A stretch of 48,306 nucleotides of DNA. Origin: Flavobacterium haoranii (GTDB lineage Bacteria > Bacteroidota > Bacteroidia > Flavobacteriales > Flavobacteriaceae). Each line of letters starts with the position of its first letter. The first letter of the stretch is position 1. The DNA is taken from assembly GCA_003246205.1 (NCBI GenBank), contig QKBC01000026.1, positions 1-48,306 of the forward strand. The letters run 5' to 3'. Shown here piece by piece: positions 33,063 through 40,596 of this stretch. The position numbers and the translations under genes are program-made. The notes beneath the pieces were generated by a model. The model saw nothing but the letters and a program-made list of their open reading frames with translations, made no database searches and had not been told where the DNA came from.

Positions 33063-33581
33063 ATGAAAAAAATGAAAGTAGTTCAGTTGGTTCTTGTGTC
33101 AATGTTGTTTATGGCAACATCTTTTAGTATGGCACAAGGAAAAGGAAAAGACCTTGAGGTGAAAAAAGAAAAGATGGAGAAAAAAATGGATGAAACCCGA
33201 GAGCAAGGTAAGGAGAAAGCGAAAGAAAAATCAGAAGAGGCTAAAGAAAAAATGAAAGAAGCCAAAGAGAAAGTAAAAGATGCTAAGGAAAATGAAGGCA
33301 ATGCTTACGGGAAAGACAAAGGCGACTTGAGCGGAAAAGAATTCGGAAAAGAACGTTCTGAAAAAGCAAAGGAAACGCTTAAAAAATTAGATGAGCAGGA
33401 AGTTAGAATTAACGAAATGGAAAATAAGTTAAAAGAGGCAAAACAAAATAAAAATTTATCTCAGGAACAACTTGAAAAGATAAATAAAGCTGAAGAGAAA
33501 GTTAAAGCGACCAGAGAAAAACTAGAGAAAGCAAAGCAGAATACGCAAATGCAGGTACAAGAAGGTAGCTCACAAGAATAA
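33063..33581 (+). CDS. secreted lysine/glutamate-rich LEA-like coiled-coil protein
   Basis: The 172-residue protein has a signal peptide (about 1-25, S-M-A-Q-G end), then an almost pure K/E/A helical region. Around 50-80 it shows 11-residue-like repeats (E-K-M-K-E-A-K-E-K-V-K and D-A-K-E-N), a glycine-rich break near 78-95, and a second coiled coil to the end. The composition resembles late-embryogenesis-abundant group 3 proteins. Hydrophobic side chains are nearly absent, so it is probably disordered in water. The gene stands alone and ends at a strong terminator. A desiccation or stress role is inference. Confidence 0.75.
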   Translation: MKKMKVVQLVLVSMLFMATSFSMAQGKGKDLEVKKEKMEKKMDETREQGKEKAKEKSEEAKEKMKEAKEKVKDAKENEGNAYGKDKGDLSGKEFGKERSEKAKETLKKLDEQEVRINEMENKLKEAKQNKNLSQEQLEKINKAEEKVKATREKLEKAKQNTQMQVQEGSSQE

Positions 33582-33583
33582 AG

Positions 33584-33607
33584 AAAAACGGGAATTCCCG
33601 TTTTTTT
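33584..33607. terminator. bidirectional terminator
   Basis: A perfect 22-bp palindrome centred on GGGAATTCCC, with A-run before and T-run after, separates the LEA-like gene and the convergent trmN6 gene. Confidence 0.88.
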
Positions 33608-33613
33608 ATTTTA

Positions 33614-34327
33614 TCACATTTTTAAATAAAACATCTTTGTCAGTTCAATATATTCCGGAGTGTATTCATGGCGGCCGGTTTCAATTATTAAAGTTGAAAT
33701 TTCCGGTTGTTTGTCTTTAAAAGAAAAAGCCAGAAGGCTTCTCTTGATTTCCGTTTCAGATGTTCCTTTAACTCGAGTAATCTGAAAAGGATAAAGACCG
33801 AACGAATGACAGATGGAAATAAAATTTTCTTCTTCTTTATAAGGGATAATAACACTAAAAATTCCGTTTTCGGAAAGTAAAGCAGCACTACATTCAATCA
33901 ATTCTTCAAAGGGTAATGCCTCTTCAAGTCGGGCTAAGTCTCTACTGGCATTTTGGGATTTATAAGCATCAGTAAAAAAAGGTGGATTAGAAACAATAAG
34001 ATCATATTCTTCTTCCTCAAAAAACTCTTCCGTGAACGCTGTTAAATCAGCATGATAGCAAAACAAGCGATCGTTCCAAGGTGAGTTTTCAAAATTTTCT
34101 ACGCATTCTTCATAGGCATTTTCATCAATCTCTAAGGCGTCTATTTGCTCGGCGTGACTTCTTTGTGCCAGCATTAAGGCAATAAGACCGGTTCCGGCTC
34201 CGATGTCCAAAATGTTATAAGGAGAATTTGATATTGGAGACCAAGCGCCCAGTAGTACACCATCAGTGCCTACCTTCATAGCAGTCTTTTCTTGTTTGAT
34301 GGAAAATTTCTTAAAATGGAAAGTCAT
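33614..34327 (-). CDS. trmN6: tRNA1(Val) (adenine(37)-N6)-methyltransferase
   Basis: The 237-residue class I SAM methyltransferase has the K-V-G-T-D-G-V-L-L-G-A-W motif (18-29), SAM motif D-I-G-A-G-T-G (41-47), acidic L-E-I-D near 65-68 and the catalytic N-P-P-F (114-117) of N6-adenine methyltransferases. These are characteristic of the YfiC/TrmN6 group, which methylates A37 of tRNA1-Val. It follows rimM by 13 nt, so it belongs to the rpsP-rimM-trmN6 translation operon. Confidence 0.88.
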   Translation of the reverse strand: MTFHFKKFSIKQEKTAMKVGTDGVLLGAWSPISNSPYNILDIGAGTGLIALMLAQRSHAEQIDALEIDENAYEECVENFENSPWNDRLFCYHADLTAFTEEFFEEEEYDLIVSNPPFFTDAYKSQNASRDLARLEEALPFEELIECSAALLSENGIFSVIIPYKEEENFISICHSFGLYPFQITRVKGTSETEIKRSLLAFSFKDKQPEISTLIIETGRHEYTPEYIELTKMFYLKM

Positions 34328-34340
34328 AAGAGTAGTGTAG

Positions 34341-34868
34341 TTACTCCAAATATAAATCGACTAAACCTTCAGGAGTGTTCAAAATCAGTTTTTGTTCTTT
34401 TCGGTTTACTTCTACAATGAAATTATCGATCAGCGGTACTAAAATAATTGTTCCGTTGTTATCTATTTCAAATAATGCTTGTGCATTACTGTCGTTAACG
34501 CGAATAAGAGTTCCTATATTTCCTAAGCGAATGTCTTCTACAGTAAAACCTTCGATTTCATGGTAGTAGAATTTATTGCCTTCTAATTTAGGTAACATAG
34601 AAAGCGGAAGATAAACTTCACAGCCAATGATTTCATCGGCATCTTCTTCAGAATCAATATCTTCAAATTTAACACGTAAGAAGTCACCTCTATGAATTTG
34701 GCTTCTTTCAATAAAAAATGGAACCAGACTTTTGTTAAGTTCAACAAAAACTGATTCCATATTTTCGTAAATTTCGGGTTCGTCTGTATCTAAATAAATC
34801 AGAACTTCCCCCTTGAAACTAAATTTTTTCGCAACCTTGCCTAAATAGAAGCAATCTTTTTTACGCAT
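34341..34868 (-). CDS. rimM: ribosome maturation factor RimM
   Basis: The 175-residue protein has the RimM N-terminal barrel (G-K-V-A-K-K-F-S-F-K-G-E-V, about 10-22; L-R-V-K-F-E-D-I near 64-71) and a PRC-barrel domain from about 95 (F-Y-Y-H-E-I-E-G-F, then L-V-P-L-I-D-N-F-I near 143-151). RimM assists 30S head assembly and binds S19. It lies 16 nt after rpsP, the order found in many bacteria. Confidence 0.93.
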   Translation of the reverse strand: MRKKDCFYLGKVAKKFSFKGEVLIYLDTDEPEIYENMESVFVELNKSLVPFFIERSQIHRGDFLRVKFEDIDSEEDADEIIGCEVYLPLSMLPKLEGNKFYYHEIEGFTVEDIRLGNIGTLIRVNDSNAQALFEIDNNGTIILVPLIDNFIVEVNRKEQKLILNTPEGLVDLYLE

Positions 34869-34884
34869 CAGTTACGGTTTTAAA

Positions 34885-35427
34885 TTAAGCTTCTGTTTCT
34901 TCGTTGTTTTCTTCAACTGCAGGTGCTTCTTCAGCAGCCTCTTCAGTTGCAGTAGCTTCTACTTCAGCAGCTTTTTCAGCTTCTACTCTAGCAGCAACAC
35001 GTTTTTCGTTTACTTCTTTTTCAGCTTGTAAAGCTTTAGCTTTAGCGTCATCTTTAGCTTTTGCTAAACCATCTTGTTTTGCTCCTACTTTACCAGCTTT
35101 TTCTTCTAACCAAGTAGCTAATTTAGCATCAGCTTGTTCTTGAGTTAAAGCACCTTTACGAACACCTCCGTCTAAGTGGTGTTTTAATAAAGCACCTTTG
35201 TAAGACAAAATAGCTCTTGCAGTCTCAGTTGGCTGAGCCCCGTTGTGTAACCATTGTACAGCACCATCTAAGTTTAAATCGATAGTTGCAGGGTTAGTGT
35301 TAGGGTTGTAAGTTCCTAATTTTTCTAGGAATTTACCATCTCTTTTAGCGCGTGAATCCGCAGCTACAATCCAGAAAAAAGGCTTTCCTTTTTTACCGTG
35401 TCTTTGTAATCTAATTTTTACAGGCAT
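34885..35427 (-). CDS. rpsP: 30S ribosomal protein S16 with long C-terminal tail
   Basis: The 180-residue protein starts M-P-V-K-I-R-L-Q-R-H-G and carries the S16 core to about residue 80 (W-I-V-A-A-D-S-R-A-K-R-D-G, L-G-T-Y-N-P and A-Q-P-T-E-T-A-R). The rest is an Ala/Lys/Glu-rich helical tail that becomes strongly acidic at the end (E-E-A-P-A-V-E-E-N). The usual S16 length is about 80-90, so the tail doubles the protein; long S16 tails are known in Bacteroidota. I start at ATG 35427; the frame is open upstream but the extra residues match nothing. It is first in an operon with rimM and trmN6. Confidence 0.93.
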   Translation of the reverse strand: MPVKIRLQRHGKKGKPFFWIVAADSRAKRDGKFLEKLGTYNPNTNPATIDLNLDGAVQWLHNGAQPTETARAILSYKGALLKHHLDGGVRKGALTQEQADAKLATWLEEKAGKVGAKQDGLAKAKDDAKAKALQAEKEVNEKRVAARVEAEKAAEVEATATEEAAEEAPAVEENNEETEA

Positions 35428-35444
35428 AATCTTTTGATTAATTG

Positions 35445-35461
35445 TGAGGTTCCCGACCTCA
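35445..35461 (-). other. hairpin in the rpsP leader
   Basis: On the minus strand TGAGGT pairs with ACCTCA around a CGGGA loop, a perfect 6-bp stem in the short leader between the promoter and the start codon. It could be an S16 feedback site. Confidence 0.45.
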
Positions 35462-35475
35462 GTTATATAAGGGCG

Positions 35476-35504
35476 CAAATATACAAAACTTTGTTATACA
35501 ACAA
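35476..35504 (-). promoter_or_regulatory. flavobacterial-type promoter of rpsP
   Basis: On the minus strand TTG (35504-35502) and TATATTTG (35483-35476) are 18 nt apart, a full match to the TTG / TAnnTTTG consensus, as expected for a ribosomal protein gene. Confidence 0.75.
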
Positions 35505-35558
35505 AATAAAGCTGCGTAAATATTTTTTTGATTAATTGTAAAGTTAAGGAAAAAAAAT

Positions 35559-35566
35559 TACTTTTG
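35559..35566 (+). promoter_or_regulatory. -7 element upstream of the lipoprotein gene
   Basis: TACTTTTG matches TAnnTTTG. A TTG at 35536-35538 is 20 nt upstream, slightly outside the usual spacing. Confidence 0.45.
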
Positions 35567-35629
35567 TCGGAATGGAATGTATTTCCAAAGCTAACTATTA
35601 CTACCATAAATTTATACAAAAGATTGATA

Positions 35630-36328
35630 ATGAAAAGAATTTTATCTTTAGTGTTATTTGCAGCAGCATTGGCTTCATGTAACCAAGACATCAAGGAAAA
35701 TAATCCTGCTTTTCAAGCTAAGTTAAATGATGTAAGCTGGAGAGCATTAGATGCAAATGTAACAACAGGAGAAAATGGAGGGTTTGTTATTTCAGGCTTT
35801 ACTACTTATGAAGAATTAGTGTTAGAAACTGCTTCTAAAAATCCTGGGACTTATGTTTTAGGGACAACAAATCAAAATAATTTTGCTTCTTATTATTATG
35901 CTAATGACGGAATTGAATTGTTTTATGATACAGATATCTATTTGGGACCGGCTTATAAAATAGCTGCAATTGTTGCTGTAGGTGCAAATTATAGTAATTC
36001 TACGAATGCTTTAACCGAACCTTATGGTACAACAACTGGTTCTGGTTTAAAATTGGCGATTGAAACTAATGCGGCCGGGGGCGTAACAAAAGTTTCTATC
36101 GTTTCAAGAGGTGATGGATATAAAGCAGGAGATCAGGTAACCATTGTAGGAGGAAATAATGCAGCTAGAGTTCGAATCCAAAATGTACAACAAAGTAATG
36201 GAGAAATCGTTATTGAATCGGTTGAAAATAACTTGGTAACAGGAACTTTTAAATTGAATGCTGCAGATGAGAATGGTGAAATGGTAACGTTCTCTGAAGG
36301 TAATTTTTATAAAATTCCTGTTCAATAA
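35630..36328 (+). CDS. lipoprotein, probably DUF6252-like
   Basis: The 232-residue lipoprotein has lipobox L-A-S-C with Cys17. It begins with N-N-P-A-F-Q-A-K-L-N-D-V-S-W-R-A, and has P-G-T-Y-V-L-G-T-T-N-Q-N-N near 81-93 and a C-terminal V-T-G-T-F-K-L-N-A segment, as in the small Bacteroidota lipoprotein family DUF6252. A glycine-rich insertion (about 135-195, with G-D-G-Y-K-A-G-D-Q-V-T-I) separates the two parts. Function is unknown. I start it at ATG 35630, which puts the lipoprotein signal at the N-terminus. It stands alone between the divergent rpsP operon and a terminator. Confidence 0.75.
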   Translation: MKRILSLVLFAAALASCNQDIKENNPAFQAKLNDVSWRALDANVTTGENGGFVISGFTTYEELVLETASKNPGTYVLGTTNQNNFASYYYANDGIELFYDTDIYLGPAYKIAAIVAVGANYSNSTNALTEPYGTTTGSGLKLAIETNAAGGVTKVSIVSRGDGYKAGDQVTIVGGNNAARVRIQNVQQSNGEIVIESVENNLVTGTFKLNAADENGEMVTFSEGNFYKIPVQ

Positions 36329-36350
36329 TTGAATGAAACACAATATTTAA

Positions 36351-36377
36351 AGGCCGTTTTTTAACGGTCTTTTTTTA
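36351..36377 (+). terminator. terminator after the lipoprotein gene
   Basis: AGGCCGTT (36351-36358) pairs with AACGGTCT (36363-36370), with one G-U pair, followed by seven T residues. Confidence 0.85.
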
Positions 36378-36425
36378 TTTTAACATTTTGTCTGAAATGA
36401 ATAATATTTTGACTTTTTTTTCTTT

Positions 36426-37835
36426 ATGTCGAATTGGAAAAACATAGAACTTTGTCTTGAATTTAGTAACATCCAAATGTGGTCAGAGAGGCAGGAGTAT
36501 TCACACTCTATTAAAAGTTTTTCATTAAATACTTTAACGTCTATATTTTTTATTGTATTTGCAGACAATGCATTAAGTGCACAAGAGAAACAAAAAATTT
36601 CATTGCAGAAAGCTTTGGAAATTGCAAAAGAAAATAACCTTCTGGTTAAAAAAGGGCAATTACTGCAAGTAATAACAGAAGAAGAGATTCGTGAGAAGGA
36701 AGAGTTAAGGCTTCCTGAGGTAGATTTTCATTCTCTTTATTCAAGAATTACTAATTTGACCGAATTTAAAGGAGGTTTTTTAAAAGATAAAGCCGTTACA
36801 AGAACTATTCCTGAAATTTACGATATTAGTAGTTCTTTCAGAATGCCGGTTTATTCGGGAAATAAAATCAATAACCTGATTAAAAAAGCAGAACAAGAGC
36901 ACGAAATCAGTAACATTTTTCTGGAAAAAGCTAAAAATGATGTGCAGTTGCAAGTAGTTGCTTCTTATTTAGGAATTTATAAAATGATGGAGCTTCAAAA
37001 AATCATCAACGAAAGTATTGAAGAAGAACGCGAACGCCTAAAAGAAGTTTCTTCTTTTAAAAAGCACGGAACAGTAACCAAAGATGAAGTGTTGCGCGCC
37101 GAGTTGCAACTTTCTGAACGTCAATTGGATTCCATGAACAATGAGAAGAATATTGATATTGTACTGCACGATTTAAAAACGATTTTACAATTTCCGGAAG
37201 TAACCGAATTTTCCATCGATACAACTGATTTGTTACAAGAAGAAGCTTTCTTAGATTTGGAATACTATCACAAGTTGGCCTTGCAAAACGAAGAAGTTAG
37301 AATTGCCAATCAAGAAGTGGAGATTAAAAAGACGGAAGTACAATTGGCTAAAGCAGGATTTTATCCTAATATCAGCTTCTTTGGAAATTACAACTTAAGA
37401 TATCCCAATTATATGTTCTTCCCACCTGATCCGTATTTGTATAGTTTAGGCCAAGTGGGGTTTGAGGCTACATTTAACATTTCGGGTTTGTATAAAAATA
37501 AATCTCGAGTACAATTGGCAAAAGCCAAAATGGAAGCGCAGGAAAACGAACGAAATATAATTAAAGACGAAATGTCAGACAAAGTCTTTAAGCAATATAC
37601 CGAGTACAAAGAAATTACCGACAAGTTCAAAGTAACTGATAAAGCGGTGCTTTTGGCAACAGAAAACTATCGAATTGTCAAATTGAAATATTTGAACCAA
37701 TTAGCTTTAGTTACCGAAATGGTTGACGCCGATAATTCCTTAATACAAGCCAAATTCAATCAAATTGCTACTCGAATTGACGCTGTAATGAAACATTACG
37801 AAATATTACATACAGCAGGTCAGCTCACAAAATAA
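36426..37835 (+). CDS. TolC-family outer membrane channel of an EmrAB-type pump
   Basis: The 469-residue TolC-like protein has a late signal peptide (hydrophobic L-T-S-I-F-F-I-V-F-A-D-N-A-L-S-A-Q around 36-52), then I-S-L-Q-K-A-L-E-I-A near 58-67, two long helical hairpins and strand regions (F-Y-P-N-I-S-F-F-G-N-Y near 315-325). The N-terminus is long for a signal peptide. Met18 (36477) is an alternative start and would fit better, though it has no obvious ribosome site. The EmrA-like and EmrB-like genes follow at 25 and 2 nt, so the three form a tripartite drug efflux system. Confidence 0.87.
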   Translation: MSNWKNIELCLEFSNIQMWSERQEYSHSIKSFSLNTLTSIFFIVFADNALSAQEKQKISLQKALEIAKENNLLVKKGQLLQVITEEEIREKEELRLPEVDFHSLYSRITNLTEFKGGFLKDKAVTRTIPEIYDISSSFRMPVYSGNKINNLIKKAEQEHEISNIFLEKAKNDVQLQVVASYLGIYKMMELQKIINESIEEERERLKEVSSFKKHGTVTKDEVLRAELQLSERQLDSMNNEKNIDIVLHDLKTILQFPEVTEFSIDTTDLLQEEAFLDLEYYHKLALQNEEVRIANQEVEIKKTEVQLAKAGFYPNISFFGNYNLRYPNYMFFPPDPYLYSLGQVGFEATFNISGLYKNKSRVQLAKAKMEAQENERNIIKDEMSDKVFKQYTEYKEITDKFKVTDKAVLLATENYRIVKLKYLNQLALVTEMVDADNSLIQAKFNQIATRIDAVMKHYEILHTAGQLTK

Positions 37836-37860
37836 TGCTCATTTCCTAATTTTTTTCCAA

Positions 37861-38910
37861 ATGAAAATAACAAGATTTTTGTTTTCGCATCGTGCGTTCC
37901 ATTTGTTAGTAACTATTTCTGCTTCCTTATTAGTAGTAAGCGGAGTGATTTTAGCTATTTGGTTTTATATTTTTTATAGAAATCACGAAGAAACCAATGA
38001 CGCTCAGGTCGAACAATATGTTACACCAATTATTGCACGAGTTACAGGTTATGTTGAAGATATTCGATATGAAGAAAACCAATTCGTTCATAAAGGAGAT
38101 ACACTTATCATTATCGATAATAGAGAATTTAAAGCGAAAGTAGATTTGGCGCAAGCTGAAATTGAAAACGCCGAAAAAAATATTGATGTGTTGCAAAAAA
38201 CTGTTGAAATGACATCCAATAATGTTTCCGTACGAAAATCACAATTAGATGCGGCAAAAGCCGAAATGTGGAAAACCAAACAAGAATACGATCGTTATTC
38301 TGAATTGTACAAGGAAGAGGCAGCAACCATGCAACAAGTAGAGAAAGTGAAAACGGATTATGATGCAGCAAAATCACATTACAACGAAATTTTAAGCAGT
38401 ATCAGCGTAGCACACTCTAATACAGGCGAAGCTAAAGCTAAAATTCCAACTGCCGAAGCCGTGATAAAAGCTAAAAAAGCAGTTGCAGATAATGCTAATC
38501 TTATTTTGTCTTATACGGTAATTACGGCTCCTTATGACGGTTGGGTCGGACGAAAAGTGTTGCAACCCGGACAATTGGTAAAAGAAGGGCAAGCTTTAGT
38601 TTCAATGGTGAGTCAGGAAAAATGGGTGACTGCTAATTTTAAAGAAACTCAAATTGAATATTTGGCAGTAGGACAAAAAGTGACTTTAGAGGCTGATGCT
38701 ATTAGTAGTCATAAGTTTTCAGGAACAGTTGAATCGCTTTCGCCGGCGAGTGGAGCTCGCTTCTCATTGCTTCCGCCAGATAATGCTACAGGAAATTTTG
38801 TGAAAATTGAACAGCGTATTCCGGTTCGTATTCAAATTGATGAGACCGATCCGAAATCTAAACTGCTTAAAGCAGGAATGAATGTCATTGTGGTGGCTAA
38901 GCATAACTAA
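37861..38910 (+). CDS. EmrA-like membrane fusion protein
   Basis: The 349-residue protein has one membrane anchor (about 15-40), then N-D-A-Q-V-E-Q-Y-V-T-P-I near 46-57 (the EmrA/HlyD D-x-A-x-V motif) and a lipoyl half. A coiled-coil hairpin (about 95-205) and the return lipoyl half T-V-I-T-A-P-Y-D-G-W-V-G near 218-229 follow, then a beta-barrel with S-P-A-S-G-A-R-F-S-L-L-P-P-D-N-A-T-G-N-F. These are standard for fusion proteins paired with DHA2-type MFS pumps. The gene lies between the channel and pump genes. Confidence 0.9.
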   Translation: MKITRFLFSHRAFHLLVTISASLLVVSGVILAIWFYIFYRNHEETNDAQVEQYVTPIIARVTGYVEDIRYEENQFVHKGDTLIIIDNREFKAKVDLAQAEIENAEKNIDVLQKTVEMTSNNVSVRKSQLDAAKAEMWKTKQEYDRYSELYKEEAATMQQVEKVKTDYDAAKSHYNEILSSISVAHSNTGEAKAKIPTAEAVIKAKKAVADNANLILSYTVITAPYDGWVGRKVLQPGQLVKEGQALVSMVSQEKWVTANFKETQIEYLAVGQKVTLEADAISSHKFSGTVESLSPASGARFSLLPPDNATGNFVKIEQRIPVRIQIDETDPKSKLLKAGMNVIVVAKHN

Positions 38911-38912
38911 AA

Positions 38913-40496
38913 ATGATACAAGGAAGTGTTTTTAAGCCTTGGGTTCCCAATTGGCTTGTCATCTTGGTTTTAGTATTCTGTATGTTGCATTCTATGGTGC
39001 TGCTAGGAGTGTACACGTCAAATATTACCTATTCTGCTAGTTTTTTAGATGTCGAAGTAGAAGACTTGCAATTTTCACTTTGTGTAACCTACGGAACTTT
39101 TTTGGCTACGATCATGATCGAAAGTCGATTGTTTAAATACTTTCCCACGAAAAAGTATTTTGTAACGATTTATGGTTTAGCAGCGATAACTTTTATGCTG
39201 TCTGCTTATACCGATAATTTCTCGCTTTTCATTGTGTTGCGAATGGTTGAGGGCGTACTTATGGCGTTACCTTGGATTCCGTTGCGTCAATTGTTAATCA
39301 CTCGCTTTCAATCTAAAAATGCTGTTATTCTAGGGTTTACCTTTAATTATGGAACATTGCTTTTGGCTTCGCCCTTTATTATGAATATTGCGGTTTGGCT
39401 ATTAGAAAATTACGATTGGAAATACATGGCGTATGGTTCGGCGATGTTCCAAATCATCTGTGTGGGTTTAGTAATGTTGACGTTTAACGAAAATCGTTTT
39501 CATAAAAAAATACCGTTATATCAGGTCGATTGGTCTAGCTATATTTTGGTTTTAACAGCTATTCTTTCAGGGGCTTTTGTTTTTATTTATGGCGAAAAGC
39601 TGTATTGGTTCGACTCTATAGCGATTAAAACAGCAATTGTCGTGGCATTCATTACCGGAGGTTTGTTTGTAATGCGACAAATGGCACTCAAAAGACCGTG
39701 TTTTGATATGGGAGTGTTTCAGTTTTATAATCTTAGAGTTGGATTTTTATTATTCATCATTTTCTATATTTCGAGAGCAACGCTTAATATTTGTCATAGT
39801 ACCATGTTTTCGGTATGGAATTGGGAGCCAACAAGGGTCGCGCATGTGCAATATTTGAACGTAATTGGAAATCTAATCGGAATGATAACTGCCGGGTTCA
39901 TTCTGGCAAAAGGATTGGCATCCAGATATGCTTTTATTCTTGGTTTTTTTCTTCTAGCAGTTTACCATCTGTGGTTTACATTCTTGTTTGTTCCTGATGC
40001 CGCTTTAATAGATGTTGTGTTGCCTTATATTATACAAGGAATTGCGGTTGGAGTACTTTTTGTTCCATTGGTATTGTTTACAGTTTCTTCCGTGCCGGTT
40101 GAATACGCGCCTTTTTCTGGAACTGTGGGGGTTTCCGGAAGATTTTGGGGAAGTACAATAGGGTTTTGTATTATGCAAAATACACAAGTATTTCTTCAAA
40201 ACAAACATTATACAAAATTAAGACAAAGTGTTCTCTGGGAAAGTCCGGAAACGCAAGAACGAATTTCACAGTATACCAATGGTTTTATTGCTAAAGGCTA
40301 TGCAATAGACGATGCCGGAAAGTTGGCTATCAAGCAAGTTTTAGGTTCACTTTCTAAGCAATCTGTTTTGTTAGGAAATATGGAAATTTTTACCACTTTG
40401 GGCTACGTTTTATTGTTCTTGGCAGTCCTTTTGTTGTTCAATAAACATTTGAAACAGACTTTCGATATTTTCAAAAACAGAGTTTGGGGAAGTTAG
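38913..40496 (+). CDS. EmrB-like MFS drug efflux transporter (DHA2 type)
   Basis: The 527-residue membrane protein has about 14 hydrophobic segments, the number typical of DHA2 transporters. R-M-V-E-G-V-L-M-A-L-P-W-I-P-L-R near 109-124 corresponds to the R-x-x-q-G/E-G motif of helix 4, and a large soluble loop (about 430-490) precedes the last helix. It would drive drug/proton antiport with the EmrA-like and TolC-like partners encoded directly upstream. Motifs are less conserved than in E. coli EmrB. No regulator gene is adjacent. Confidence 0.87.
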   Translation: MIQGSVFKPWVPNWLVILVLVFCMLHSMVLLGVYTSNITYSASFLDVEVEDLQFSLCVTYGTFLATIMIESRLFKYFPTKKYFVTIYGLAAITFMLSAYTDNFSLFIVLRMVEGVLMALPWIPLRQLLITRFQSKNAVILGFTFNYGTLLLASPFIMNIAVWLLENYDWKYMAYGSAMFQIICVGLVMLTFNENRFHKKIPLYQVDWSSYILVLTAILSGAFVFIYGEKLYWFDSIAIKTAIVVAFITGGLFVMRQMALKRPCFDMGVFQFYNLRVGFLLFIIFYISRATLNICHSTMFSVWNWEPTRVAHVQYLNVIGNLIGMITAGFILAKGLASRYAFILGFFLLAVYHLWFTFLFVPDAALIDVVLPYIIQGIAVGVLFVPLVLFTVSSVPVEYAPFSGTVGVSGRFWGSTIGFCIMQNTQVFLQNKHYTKLRQSVLWESPETQERISQYTNGFIAKGYAIDDAGKLAIKQVLGSLSKQSVLLGNMEIFTTLGYVLLFLAVLLLFNKHLKQTFDIFKNRVWGS

Positions 40497-40508
40497 GTTG
40501 TTAACAAC
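40497..40508. promoter_or_regulatory. 12-bp palindrome before dnaE
   Basis: GTTGTTAACAAC is a perfect palindrome directly at the end of the MFS gene and 40 bp upstream of the dnaE -7 box. It has no T-run. It may be an operator or chance. Confidence 0.25.
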
Positions 40509-40536
40509 TTAAATTCAAGTTCTGCTAAAAAAATAG

Positions 40537-40544
40537 TACTTTTG
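40537..40544 (+). promoter_or_regulatory. -7 element of the dnaE promoter
   Basis: TACTTTTG matches TAnnTTTG, 52 bp before the dnaE start. No clear TTG at -33. Confidence 0.45.
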
Positions 40545-40596
40545 AGAATTGCATTTTATTCCAAATTTGTAAAGATTAAAATATTCATTCTCAATT

